DNA of 64,000 nt, taken from contig KQ964249.1 of the NCBI GenBank assembly GCA_001566295.1, forward strand, positions 1,550,001-1,614,000, read 5' to 3'. This document shows positions 13,413 through 24,487 of the stretch, in pieces (the stretch's first letter is position 1; every line of letters begins with the position of its first letter). The translations under genes and the position numbers were made by a program. Source of the DNA: Microdochium bolleyi. Taxonomy: Eukaryota; Ascomycota; Sordariomycetes; Xylariales; Microdochiaceae. The notes under the pieces were generated by a model, which saw only the letters and a list, made by a program, of their open reading frames with translations, was not told the DNA's origin and made no database searches.

Positions 13413-14110
13413 GATTCGCAGCTGGGGGCAATTGGGTACGGATATCGCTACATGAGAGTACTCCTGCCCGGATTGAATTGTTGCGAATGCCACCAAAAGT
13501 ATTGTATAGAAGTGCAAAAGACAGCGGATGCTGAACCATGAACAAACGTGTTGTCAGATTTCGCAAGCACGGGATAGGACTATCGTGTTTGGATAGCGGG
13601 CTCTTAATGCCAGGCTCATCTCATCATGAATCATCTGCGGGATGGCCGGTCATGAGTTTGGAATTGTAATTCGTCGACAGCTGCAGTGCTAGGTTGGAGT
13701 TAGTTCATCTGCTCTCCTGTGCTTGAGGTGGTCAGTGCCGCGTGCCAGGTTTGGCTGCTGTTGCCCGCACGTGACTCTCTCCTGGGTGCCCTTCTCGCTT
13801 ATTCCTCCCAATTGGGCATAGACTGCGTCCACAAACTTGCACCTGGCAGCACACGAACCCTCCGGCAGCTGTCCAGCAGCGGGCGCAAGACCCGAAATTC
13901 GCAGACGGGGGGCCACTTTTCCCACCCAGGCGTGCTCCGCCCTGCTCCCCCAGCAAGAGAGACCTAGCTGTTTGTGTGTGTGCACAGAGCCGAGTCACCA
14001 AAAGCGCCAGACCCCTCTCTCCTGGGTTTTTTTTCCTACTTGCAACACTCGTCTCTACTAACCCTCAGCACACCAACACCCGGGCCATCACCGCCGTCAA
14101 TTCATTCAAG
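13413..14110 (+). promoter_or_regulatory. GCN1 3' region and RPL19 promoter
   Basis: This gap holds the GCN1 3' flank and the RPL19 promoter. The last 100 bp are pyrimidine-rich, with a run of eight T near 14025 and CTACTAACCCTCAG shortly before the start codon, typical of strongly expressed fungal ribosomal protein genes. A CACGTGAC element lies at 13768-13775. I see no gene in it. Confidence 0.55.
13768..13775 (+). promoter_or_regulatory. CACGTGAC E-box (Cbf1-type site) upstream of RPL19
   Basis: CACGTGAC, the reverse complement of GTCACGTG, matches the Cbf1 bHLH consensus RTCACRTG and lies about 340 bp upstream of the RPL19 start codon. Cbf1 and Tbf1 bind ribosomal protein promoters in Candida; use of this site here is inferred from the motif alone. 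Confidence 0.4.
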
Positions 14111-15408
14111 ATGTGAGTATCTTCGCGCTGCTCCCGAACTACTGCCCTGATGAGTGCACGCAATTCGATGATGGAACCGTTCGACCGGCTGGTTTTGCGA
14201 TGGGATTGATCCAATCCAGTGGTGCAACTTTCGGTGGCATCATGGACTTGCATCCGACTCGACTTCACGCAACATATGTCGACAAGACGACCACGACCAC
14301 GACATGGCCCGACCCCTCGATGGCAAACGACGACGGATTGGGATGAGGGGACACATGATGTTCACGATTGCTGGGTCTTCAACAAGCTTGCAACAGTTTT
14401 ACCACCGAGTCACGACTTTGACATCGCTCAGTTACCAACGAACTCCATCACAACGAGTCTCAGTAGCCACACTGCGCCTAGCCCCCGAGATCAGCCATGA
14501 AATTCAACATCCAACTCGGTCTTCGCCACGAATACGACCATTAAGCCAGCTTCAGACATCCATCATCGATGGCTAGCCACCGCACGTCGGGTTCTTGTAC
14601 TACGAGACCAGCAGCTAATCTGTCAACGCAATAAAGGGTCAACCTCCGCACTCAGAAGCGCCTGGCGGCGTCCGTCATCGGATGCGGTGAGCGCAAGATC
14701 TGGCTCGACCCCAACGAGATCACCGAGATCTCCAACGCCAACTCCCGCCAGACCATCCGCAAGCTCGTCAGCGATGGCCTTATCATCCGCAAGCCCGTCA
14801 CCATGCACTCTCGGTCGCGTGCCCGTGAGCTGAACCTCGCCCGCCGTGACGGTAGACACCGTGGCTTCGGTAAGAGAAAGGGTACTGCCGATGCCCGTAT
14901 GCCTGAGTACGTATCGTCGCCCGACCACATCCTCGATAGTGGTCACAACCTGCATCAACACTCCTATTGCTGCATAATGCGCAATGTGTGGTGTCAACCA
15001 TGGAGACCCCTGCTGACAATGCAACCTCTCATAGGCAAGTTCTGTGGATGCGCCGCCTCCGCGTCCTTCGCCGTCTCCTTGTCAAGTACCGTGCCTCTGG
15101 CAAGATTGACAAGCACCTTTACCACGAGCTTTACCACTCCAGCAAGGGTAACGCCTTCAAGCACAAGAGAGCACTTGTTGAGCACGTACGTCCATACCGC
15201 GCACTTGCACCACCAGCCAACATCAAACAACATCAGACTAACTTGTGCACCACAGATCCACCGTGCCAAGGCTGAGAAGGCTCGTGAGCGGGCTCTCGAG
15301 GAGGAGATGGACGCCAAGAGACAGAAGAACAAGGCCGCTCGTCTGCGCAAGGCCGAGAGACAGGCTGCCAAGCGGACCGCGCTTGCCGGCGAGGAGGAGA
15401 CCGCATAA
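14111..15408 (+). CDS. RPL19: 60S ribosomal protein L19 (eL19)
   Basis: The exons are 14111-14112 (the bases AT only), 14637-14906, 15035-15185 and 15256-15408, giving 191 residues (yeast L19 has 189). The product begins MVNLRTQKRLAASV and contains WLDPNEITEISNANSRQ, MPEQVLWMRRLRVLRR and a Lys/Arg/Glu-rich C-terminal helix, all typical of eL19. L19 sits on the 60S surface and forms the eB12 bridge to 40S. The first intron (14113-14636, 524 bp) splits the start codon as AT|G. Unspliced, the ATG at 14111 is followed at once by TGA, which supports this model. A long first intron is common in fungal ribosomal protein genes. The remaining introns are 128 and 70 bp. Confidence 0.96.
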
Positions 15409-15810
15409 ATGCACAAAACTTGAACTTGCACAACAAAAAACAAGGGCCTGATCTACCGGGACAGCCGTTGGTGGCGCCTTATGGAAGGTTGAGGTCTGGT
15501 TGCATTTGGAGTCTATGGTTGGGTCTCTCTCTTTCACGCCCAAGCGTCGATAATGCTTCTGTCGTCGTGGGCTTTGCATGTATGGCATTGAAAACGGATA
15601 TCAATGAACTCTTGACGCCTAAGCTTTCTCCAGTTCCTGTCAGGCAAGGACGTATTCTGGGTATTGACGACTACATGTATGACGAGGACCACTTGCAGCG
15701 TTTTGCAAAACCACACTCCAACACGAATATCATCCTTTGGACATCGGTAGTACAGGTCAAGCTATCGATTGTGTTGATATGTTGATGACAGGAATGGAGC
15801 ACCAAAATGC
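15409..15810. other. Convergent 3' region RPL19 / SDR
   Basis: These 402 bp lie between the stop codons of two convergent genes and should hold their 3' untranslated regions and polyadenylation signals. I see no conserved coding frame. Confidence 0.5.
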
Positions 15811-16605
15811 TCACGGATCGGAAACCCAGCCGGCGTCCACAACATAGCTCGCTCCCGTGATGGCACTCGAGTCGTCCGCAGCCAAGAACAGCATGAGCCT
15901 GGCGACCTCCTCTGGCATGATGTCCCGCTTCAGGGCTTGTGCGGCCATGACCTCGGCGCGGTACTCATCCGTGAGGACCTCCTTGATCTGTCTCTCGGTG
16001 GCAATGGCGCCCGGCATGATGCTGTTGATGCGGATGTTGTCTACGCCGAACTCCCTGGCGTGGGTACGCGTCATGCCTAGCACAGCGGCCTTGCAGAGCG
16101 TGTACACGGGCAGATGTGTGGCCGGGATGCGCCAGGTGATGCTGCCCAGGTTGATGATGCTGCCCATCCTCTGAGCCTGCATAACTGGGGCCACGGCCTG
16201 GGTGAGGAAGAACTGGTGGCGCAGGTTGACATTGACGTCGAACTCGAAGCTCGAGGGAGTTACTTGACTGGTGGGCACGCGGGCCTTCGCTCCCGCAGCA
16301 CCGGCGTTGTTAATGAGCACGTCGATTCTGCCGCCGCCGTGCTTGCGGATGGTCTGCTCGGCACACTCGCGCAGCCGCTCGAGGTCCGTCACATCGCAGG
16401 GCAGGAACACGGGTTTCGTGGCGCCTGGGATCTCGTCCACACGAGCCTGCAGCGTGGCGGCGGAGGATTCGTTGATGTCGAGGAAGACGACCTTGGACTG
16501 CTGCCGGCAGAAGAGCTCCACGGCAGCGGCGCCGATGCCCTCGGCCCCGCCCGTGATGAGAACCACCTTGTCGCGGAGACTAGGGTAGGTTGCGAAGCTG
16601 TCCAT
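15811..16605 (-). CDS. SDR oxidoreductase, D-xylose 1-dehydrogenase-like
   Basis: A single exon encodes a 264-residue classical short-chain dehydrogenase. The Rossmann motif TGGAEGIG (about 19-26), an acidic LDINES after beta-2 suggesting NAD(H), DVTD, NNAG (about 101), the catalytic Ser in NLGSITW and the YTLCK (Tyr-x3-Lys) pair are all present. The set VNLRHQFF, QAVAPVM, GSIINLGSITW and the C-terminal YVVDAGW is, from memory, very like Caulobacter D-xylose 1-dehydrogenase (XylB). That enzyme oxidises D-xylose to xylonolactone in the non-phosphorylating pathway. The fungal substrate is unknown; L-arabinose, L-rhamnose or another aldose is possible. It has no intron, unlike most neighbours, and borders a 2.8-kb gene-poor stretch, which fits an accessory gene. 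Confidence 0.85.
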   Translation of the reverse strand: MDSFATYPSLRDKVVLITGGAEGIGAAAVELFCRQQSKVVFLDINESSAATLQARVDEIPGATKPVFLPCDVTDLERLRECAEQTIRKHGGGRIDVLINNAGAAGAKARVPTSQVTPSSFEFDVNVNLRHQFFLTQAVAPVMQAQRMGSIINLGSITWRIPATHLPVYTLCKAAVLGMTRTHAREFGVDNIRINSIMPGAIATERQIKEVLTDEYRAEVMAAQALKRDIMPEEVARLMLFLAADDSSAITGASYVVDAGWVSDP

Positions 16606-19368
16606 CTTTCAATGCTAGTTTGTTGTCCCTTTTGGCGCTTTTACTGGTCGTCTATGCTTTCCCTGTGCGTGGCCCACTGGTCTTTTCGATATGGGAGCGA
16701 AGATAGCTCACGATGATAAAAAGGTGGCTGAGGCGTCACAGGCTGATTGTCACCAGAACTGCCGCAGATCCGACACGTTTTATTGTACTCTTGAGTCTTT
16801 GTGCGGCCAAGACCAGGATGAAGGCTGACTCGGGCCGAGCAGTGTGCAGCGGAATTCCGCCCTCGCTCTGTTGTGTGGTTGCGACCCCTCACGATCGGGG
16901 ACACATTTGCAGATCGACCCCTCTCCACAGGCGATTTAGGATGATGTCAGATTTCTTGACAGACGATTGCGTGTAGCTTGAATGAGTAAGTAGATGCCAT
17001 AGGGAATTGACAGGCTGTGATTTGATGATGACAATGGCACAAGACTGACGTGGAATCCAGGATGCTGGATGTCGCCCTCTTGGGTGGCTGCCTCATCGCT
17101 CTTGCCCACCCTTGATTCTCAGAGCTGAAAGTTTTGGGCAGCGGCCAAGGACCGAGCCTCGACCCTCTGCCGAGACCAGCAGTGCTGTATGTGTCTTTCA
17201 GGCTTGTTCTTTCCCGCGCTCGCCGCATACTTGTCGTAGAGCAACTGGAATATGTCGTGTCAAGGACAGCCCACACACAGCACTTACTGGCAAGTAGAGT
17301 TAGATGCAACCCAACGTCCGCGTTAGTAGACTGGACAACGTCATTACAACAAGAGGCCGCGACGGCAGCTACAGCGACCTGCTCGGAGAGAATACGAGGT
17401 GCAAAAGCATGCAAGTGTGCACTGGTGTCGATGTTGATGACTAGATGATGTCCAGATGGCTGGCTGTCCACACTGAGAATGTCAACTGCAGCCAGCCATC
17501 GGTCCCTGCCTTCTGTTAGTCCGGGACAACCGCTCCACTCCATCAGGCTGCTCCCCTCCCGACCGTCTGCTGGTGGACCTCGAAAGTAGCGGGCGATCGG
17601 CCAAAGAAGCCTCAATGTGAGACGGTCCCGTGAGGCCCACTAGCTTAACCGCTCAGCACCAGTCGTCAGTGTCCCTTATCTCCACGTCCACGACGTTCCT
17701 CTCACCTGCCTCCCGCACGTTAGTCCGTCTCCAGTGTAATCGCGACCGCTTGGCCGTCTCGATCTCATTGGCAGCCCATCGCGCTGTCTGAGCGCTGAGA
17801 ATCTCGAGCAGACGGCTGGGTATGCATTGTGCCCTTTCCAACCGGACGCGCTGGCATCATGCAGTCCGATGGCACAGTACCTGCATCTCTGGACCGAGTT
17901 GCCTTGCAAGCAACCGCCGTCGTGGTGCCGAGCTCATTCGGGTGTCGGCAGTACTATTCCCTCTTCAGTGTCCGGATCCTTCCCGTGGGAATGCTTCGCG
18001 CGGAGAATTACGAATCTTGCTAGCTACTAATCAGCACCTTGGCCTGAAGATTCGCTGGATCCCAATGTAGGCGAGCATGGGGCTCTCAAGGGCGAGGCCT
18101 CAATGCCGCCTGGCTGTGCTGTTTCACGATCCCTGCCGTCACCAGATCACACCCACTCCGTGCTGTCCTGCTGGCTCTTCCTCACGGACAAGCCCCGGCC
18201 CCATCGTACCGCGACTGAGCTCATCTCCCACAGACTCGAGCAGTGTTATGCCATGCCGATCAAACCCGGCGGGCCAGGCCTGGAACTTGGCCAAGAGCTG
18301 TGTGGTGTGCGTGGCCGCGACCTCGCCACGTTTGATGATAACAAGTTCGACGCCGGGGACAACGACGCCTGGTCCCAGTGCTTTCCACTTGGTAGGTGGC
18401 ATGAGTGTGCTGAGCTGGCAGCTTGCCAACGTAGGTCACCCACACAGTGGAGGACAGCCTCTCTGGACAAGACGCCAGCGCATCGAGCGGAGCCGGGCTA
18501 GACGCCTAGAGCTAGTGGCCGAACGAACATTGTTTCATCGGTCGACAGAGACGCCCAAAGAGCCTCACTGAGCGCCCGTGCATACAACGAGCCATATAGG
18601 GGGCACTTCTGCAAGCTGATTCGTTGGTCTGATCGCCGCCAGCAGGGGTCAAGTCATCTCTTGTGGGTGTCGAGCAACCCAAAAGTTTCATCTTTCGACC
18701 TGGGCTCCATCACCACCACCTCGCCTGCCTCTGTTGACGTGGTCTGCACACGCTTGGCCATGTTTCTCGTTGCCTGTCGTCTCCCTGCCCGACAATGCCG
18801 TCTGGTCCTTGCAGGGGCGAACAAGATCTTGGCCCAGGGCCGGGTTCCCGGCTTTGGCAGAGAGCTAGACGCACATGGCCAATCGACTTACACGATGCTG
18901 GGGCCGGCCGGGGCCTCCCTCGCGGAGCCTTCAGGGGCCAGCACCCGCATTGTCGCCGCCCACGAGTCCCACGACAGAAGTGCCAGATCGTATATATCAC
19001 TCCACCGCCGTCGCCATGCTGCGATAGGCGTGCCTGATGTTCTCTCTACTCTTCATTCTTTACCGGAGTCTGTCTTTCGAATCGCCTGTCCTTTCATTCT
19101 CACGCCTTGCTAGTCAAGCATTACAGTCCTTCTTTCATTCACCTCGGCCTCGGTCCGATCATCATTCTTTGCACAGCTGCCCTAGAGTTACAACTTCACT
19201 CGTTCCTGCTAGGCAGACTTATCGTTCCCGACCCTACCTACACGTGGTACCATCGAACCCGACAGACTCCAAGAGACCAACACCACTCTGTCCATCATTT
19301 CAGTGATATACCCCTCGCGACACGAGTCCGAACCGTGGGGAACATAGTGCCACTCAGACATACACAAC
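16606..19368. other. Gene-poor stretch between SDR and GH16 genes
   Basis: These 2.76 kb hold only overlapping open frames under about 225 codons on both strands (for example 16947-17615 -, 18077-18571 +), none resembling a family I know. The right part is the GH16 promoter and a pyrimidine-rich leader (about 19030-19300). I see no tRNA, no terminal repeats and no obvious decayed transposase frame. Confidence 0.5.
18991..18998 (+). promoter_or_regulatory. TATA-like element upstream of GH16 gene
   Basis: TATATATC lies about 375 bp upstream of the GH16 start codon and is followed by a CT-rich tract, a common fungal core-promoter arrangement. A leader of about 340 nt would follow. This rests on the motif alone. 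Confidence 0.35.
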
Positions 19369-20226
19369 ATGCGTTTCCAACAGCACCTCCTTATCCCGGC
19401 TGCCCTTTGGGCTGGAGTAACGACTGCCATTGAGCCGCCTCCGGTCAATGGACTCAACCTTGTCTGGTGTGATGCCTTCCGTGGTGATGCAGGCTCGCCT
19501 CCCGATCTCAACGTGTGGTCCATCCTCGATGACATCCACGTGAACAACGAAGTCCAGGACTACACCAAGTCCAACGCCAACCTACAAGTCAGCGGTGGCG
19601 AGTCCATCCAGTTTGTCCCTCGCAGAAATGCCAAGGGCGAGTGGACCTCGGGCCGCATGGAGACGAAGCAGGCCTGGACCCCGAGACCTGGCAAGGTCAT
19701 GAAGCTTGCAGCCAGCCTGCTCATGGGCACCAACCCGCGTGAGATGAAGCAAGGCATCTGGCCTGCCTTCTGGGCTCTTGGCGATGCGATGCGCCACGGC
19801 ACCCCTTGGCCTCTTGCCGGTGAGATTGACATCTTTGAGCAAGTCAGCGGCGGTGACCAGGGCTACGCTACGGTCCACTGCGGCCCCTATCCGGGTGGCC
19901 CTTGCAACGAGCCCACTGGCCATCAAGCACAGACAGCCATGCCCCAAGACGGTGTCTTCAATGAGTGGTCCGTCACGATTGATCTCCAGAATGCCGACTG
20001 GCGGGCGCAGACCTTGACTTGGCAGGTGAATGGCAAGACCTTCAAAGTCCTCAGCGGAGCCGACATCAACGACCAGGCTATCTGGGCGACCCTTGCGCAC
20101 AGCCCTCTCTACCTGACCCTGAACGTGGCCGTTGGCGGCAACTGGCCCGGCCCTCCCAACGCCGCCACTGTCGACGGATACGGCGCCATGATGGAGGTCC
20201 ACTGGGTGGGCGTTTACTCCTCTTGA
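19369..20226 (+). CDS. Secreted GH16 endo-beta-glucanase (laminarinase-like)
   Basis: This intronless gene encodes 285 residues. The N-terminus (MRFQQHLLIPAALWAGVTTA) is a good secretion signal, probably cleaved near residue 20. The GH16 active site is GEIDIFEQ (about residues 154-161), matching ExDxxE, where the first Glu is the nucleophile and the last the acid/base in retaining hydrolysis. Family landmarks include SGRMETKQAW, GIWPAFWALG and LNVAVGGNWPGPP. Such enzymes cut beta-1,3 or mixed beta-1,3/1,4-glucans outside the cell, for nutrition or for remodelling the fungal wall. No GPI-anchor tail or carbohydrate-binding module follows the catalytic domain. The substrate cannot be decided from sequence alone. 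Confidence 0.93.
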   Translation: MRFQQHLLIPAALWAGVTTAIEPPPVNGLNLVWCDAFRGDAGSPPDLNVWSILDDIHVNNEVQDYTKSNANLQVSGGESIQFVPRRNAKGEWTSGRMETKQAWTPRPGKVMKLAASLLMGTNPREMKQGIWPAFWALGDAMRHGTPWPLAGEIDIFEQVSGGDQGYATVHCGPYPGGPCNEPTGHQAQTAMPQDGVFNEWSVTIDLQNADWRAQTLTWQVNGKTFKVLSGADINDQAIWATLAHSPLYLTLNVAVGGNWPGPPNAATVDGYGAMMEVHWVGVYSS

Positions 20227-21727
20227 GCACGAAGCACTACTCCAACTTTCTTCAGGAGCGTGTAGCTTTTCATCTTCTCCTCTCCATGCAGTACAATGGC
20301 CGTGGCATGCGTTCGGATCATTACTCTTCGCTCACCTCTTCTTCGTATATACCCACTTCTTTCTCTTCGTTATGACTCGGATGTTGTAGATACCAAATCT
20401 CAGAGATATACAAGACCAAATACAAAGTACAGAGATAGGCTTTGCACGAACGAAGGACACTTTGAGTTTCCCGGTTTACTCTGGAGCTGATTTGAACCAT
20501 TCTTTCGTGATTGGATTTGGTGACTCCGGCTAGACTTGTGGCCGGTCTGTATCTCAAAAAGCGTTGGCTTGTGTATAGATATCGTGGTACATATCTTACT
20601 TCGCAGTTATCATGGACAGTAATTTGTTGTCGGCCTATAACTTGTGGGCAAACTCGGTGCCGCGCATGCTATTGCAAGGTTCTATCGCATGCCAGATCTG
20701 CCATTGATACGATGCCTGTAACCGTAAGCCCACGACATGCAGGGTGTTGTTGCAGCTGAGTTTCTGGCCTCGGAAGTAGCACCCTCGGTCGAGGCTGGAT
20801 TCTTGCCGCGGAAGTCGACCTCGCCACCATAACTCGGCACCGGCGCTGACCAGCGTTCGCGGGTTGAAGACCTGGGCCAGCACCACGATCGCAAGGTCTA
20901 GTTATGCTTCGCTGCGTATCATGCTCACTATGGATGTCAATAAGCACGCCGTGAAAGACACTATGTACATTGCCCGAAATTTTTGTCGGCACTTGCAGCT
21001 CGACCGGTGGAACAACAATACAGCGGCATCGCATGCGAACCGAGGAGCAAGGCGCGGAGACCAACGCATAAAGTAAGTACTGGTCAACTCGGTACATTCG
21101 CACAACGGGTTACACCCCAGCAAGACCTCGACTTCTTCTCCACAATTCCGTGGTGCGCCGAGCTCCTCAGGTGCAAGAACACCGCGATATGGTAGGCGTC
21201 ATGTGAAATGCGAGCGGATCGGGGGGTGGCAGTGCTTTCATGAATGCGGTGCTCGAAGAGGGTGGGGGGGTTAATGCTTGTGCCCAAGGGCTGACTGCAG
21301 AAGCGACAAGCCGGGACTGTGTAAAGTCATGAAATGAGACAGAGCGTCTCTGCGCATCAAGAGAGGTCCATCTCCGCGCTAGGCAGACAGTAGAGAGGCT
21401 CACAGAGTTGTGGAACAGGGAACGATACCTTTAAGTTGGTTGCGGTTGAAAAGTGGAACCCAACAGTACCTAATTTATGCCCAGCCGTTGTGCAAGTTCC
21501 AACGGGGCACTAATCTGCGTGCACTTTAACCCATGCATGTGATCTCGCGTCAAGCCATCCTTGGCATTGGCAAACCGCGTGCGTCAAAGCGCGTCAACCA
21601 TCACCAAGGTTGACGCCCCTGTGAGCAAGCAACAAGCAATCGGACAATCGCGTCATCGGCTCCGAAGAGTACTGGCAACTGGTTTCGCAGAAGTAAATCC
21701 AGAGCTGACCCGTTCCCACCTAAAGTC
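20227..21727. other. Intergenic region GH16 / ORC1
   Basis: These 1.5 kb separate two plus-strand genes. The left part is AT-richer (20340-20600), probably the GH16 3' flank; the right part must contain the ORC1 promoter. Open frames are short and overlap on both strands. I see no gene. Confidence 0.5.
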
Positions 21728-24124
21728 ATGGTCCGCCGCGAGCCCTCCCCAGCGCCACCAGCTGGTGAAGACATGAGTGAACACGAGCAGTCCTCCAGTG
21801 ACGAGGCCGACGCCGAGTGGCAGTGGATCAAGGCTCCAGCCCCGACACCATCGCGTCCAGAGTCAGCCCGCAAGCGCAAGCGGGGTGATGACGGCCGTGA
21901 ACGGATCGTGGGTGCGAGCCGCGGGGATGCAGAATATCACATCGGCGACTGCGTCCTGCTGCGGGCTGACGGCCAGGCCGATTCGTGGGTCGCCATCATC
22001 TCGGATTTCGTCGAGAGGGACGAGGACGGTGACCAAGCCGCAAACTTTCTGTGGTTTGCCAACGAGAAGGAGATCCGCAACAAGAACCGAAAGAGGACAG
22101 ACTTCTTGCCTGTAAGCCACCTAGATTCACCATATTCCGCCTTCGAATCCACTCCGAGCGAGCGTCCTGGCTGACCCATCATGCTGTAGAATGAACTGTA
22201 CATTACCCCAGACCATGACATCAACTCATTGTCGTCCATACAGGGCAAGGCCATCATCATGTCTCATCAAGAGTTCATGAAAGCCTACCCGACTGGCAAG
22301 ATCTCCAAGACATCACCAGGATATGGCCTGACGTTTGTGTGTCGGAGAGGATGTAACCTCCGGACTACGACGTACACCAACGAGCTGGTTTGGGAGGAAA
22401 TTTATGGTGGGCGCGAAGAAGACATCGTCCAGCTGCTGGAAGTCATTGAGAAAGGTACCCAGTCCACGAGGAAGCGACGCAAGGCGGCAGAGCCCAAGTC
22501 AGAAGGCTACGAGGCTCCTCCAAATGACGACGCCGACGACGACGACGAGATCATAGCGACAGGTCGGGCGCCGACAACACCGCGAAAGAAACAAAAGACC
22601 TCTGGGGTGGCGCTAACGCCGTCTCATCGCAAGTGGGTGCTCTTCTTCCACAAGTCATGCACCGAATTCTGACGAGTTATTACTAGGATCGTCCTCAAGA
22701 AAGCCCTCGAGTTCACCCCATTAGCCACCCGCACCCTCTCACCAAGCCACCACCAAGCCTCGCCATTCCAGATTGCCAGAGCCCAGCTGCACGTGGCCTC
22801 TGTCCCCACCAGTCTTCCTTGTCGAGAGTCAGAGTTCTCCATCGTCTACTCGCATCTCGAGGCTGCCATCACCGATGGATCAGGAGCATGCATCTACATC
22901 TCCGGCACTCCCGGTACGGGCAAGACGGCAACCGTCAGGGAAGTGGTCTCTCGGCTCGACGAGGCCGTGCAGGCGGAAGAGCTCGACGACTTCATCTTCG
23001 TGGAAATTAACGGGATGAAGATCACGGACCCGCACCAGTCGTACTCCTTGCTCTGGGAAGCACTCCGCGGCCAGCGTGTCAGCCCCAGCCAGGCGCTGGA
23101 CCTACTGGAGCGCGAGTTCAATCACCCCAGTCCGCGAAGAGTGCCCTGTGTCGTGCTCATGGATGAGCTGGATCAGCTGGTGACTAAGAACCAGAGTGTC
23201 ATGTACAACTTCTTCAACTGGCCTGGCTTGCGACACTCTCGTCTCATCGTCCTCGCTGTCGCCAACACGATGGACTTGCCCGAGAGAACCTTGAGCAACA
23301 AGATCAGCAGTCGGCTGGGCCTGACGCGAATAACATTCCCAGGGTACAACCACGAACAGCTGATGAAGATCATCCAGTCTAGACTCGAGGGTGTTCCTGG
23401 CAATATTGTCGAGTCTGATGCAGTGCAGTTCGCAAGCCGTAAAGTCGCAGCCGTCAGCGGAGATGCGCGTCGAGCACTCGACATATGTCGACGAGCCGTC
23501 GAACTCGCGGAAGCCGAGAACAAGGAGACGACATCCAGCGAAGGCCCGGGCACGCCAAGCAAGAGAGCAAGGGCTGTAGCAGAGGCTGCCGAGACAGCGG
23601 TGGCGGCAGCAACACCTAAATCCAAGGCGGCTTCGTCAAAAGGCAGAGTCACCATCGCCACTGTCAAGCGCGCCATCAACGAGGCTACCTCGAGTCCGCT
23701 CCAGCAGTACCTGCGCGCCCTGCCATTTGCCTCGAAGCTCGTGCTGGCGGCTCTGCTCGTGCGCAACGAGCGGACAGGTCTTCCCGATAGCACCTTCGGC
23801 GACGTGATTGAGGAGATGAATCGCGCCCTCGTCATCGATGGCGGGTCGCGGCGAGTCGGGCTGCTCAAGAGCCGCAAACTTGGAAGCCAGTCCTCCTCTA
23901 CCACAACCACCACCCTCGCGCCCGTCCGAAAGCAGGACTTCAAGTCTGTCCGGCTCGCTGGCGTCGGCACCGCCGCGGTTGACCTCACTGGCGCGGGCAT
24001 TATATTCCTCGAGGCACAGCGGCCTGAGCGGCCGAGCAAGATCCGGCTAGCGGTCGGTGATGAGGAGGTCAAACTGGCATTCCGCGATGATCCGGAGATC
24101 AAGGCACTGGGCATTGCTTTCTGA
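21728..24124 (+). CDS. ORC1: Origin recognition complex subunit 1
   Basis: Three exons, 21728-22111, 22190-22632 and 22687-24124, encode 754 residues. Orc1 is the ATP-binding ORC subunit that marks origins and helps load MCM helicases with Cdc6. The N-terminal third is a BAH domain (YHIGDCVLLRADGQADSWVA, then NELYITPDHDINSL). A basic, acidic-patched linker follows (KKQKTSG). The AAA+ ATPase has Walker A GTPGTGKT (about 316-323), Walker B VLMDELD, a sensor 1 region LIVLAVANTMDLPER and a sensor 2 region SGDARRALDICR. A C-terminal winged-helix region follows, and the protein ends DDPEIKALGIAF. Introns are 78 bp (phase 0) and 54 bp (phase 2). The phase-2 junction restores the family sequence K-IVLKKALEFTPLATRTLSP. 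Cdc6 is excluded by the BAH domain. Confidence 0.96.
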
Positions 24125-24487
24125 TCAAGTGGCACCTCGCATGGGTGATTAGATGGAGACGGCATATACATACCTAGGTAGACAATCATGTGCCAAAAAT
24201 CACAAAGCAAGTATAGCTGTAGCTGATTCATGTCGTCGAAGACCAAACAAGCACGCATTCTAGCCATGCAACTACCACATGTCCCCAGGAACCCTATCGT
24301 AGTCATCGTATCAGCACTTCACATCGCATCAATGAGGATCAAATGCTGCGCCCGCTAGCAACGGCATGTTCATTATTATCAAGGGTATCCATGTACATTC
24401 TACGTCCAGCCTCTGGCCCGTCTCCCAACAACATAAATACACCCACTCAAAACCGCATCTGCACATCAAGGACAGCCTGCGCCACCC
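24125..24487. other. Convergent 3' region ORC1 / PRP46
   Basis: These 363 bp lie between convergent stop codons and presumably hold both 3' untranslated regions. No coding signal is visible. Confidence 0.5.

Noticed and set aside
14113..14636. Possible snoRNA within the first RPL19 intron
   Set aside because: A C-box-like CTGATGA occurs near 14146, but no well-placed D box (CTGA) and flanking stem follow, so a box C/D snoRNA is not supported. An H/ACA RNA was not excluded by computation.
16947..17615. 222-codon minus-strand frame in the gene-poor stretch
   Set aside because: No recognisable domain, overlapping frames on the other strand, and no clear splice or promoter context; not listed as a gene without transcript evidence.
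18077..18571. Plus-strand frame of 164 codons with a 96-codon antisense frame (18139-18429)
   Set aside because: Both are plausible only by length; GC-rich DNA gives such frames by chance and neither resembles a family I know.
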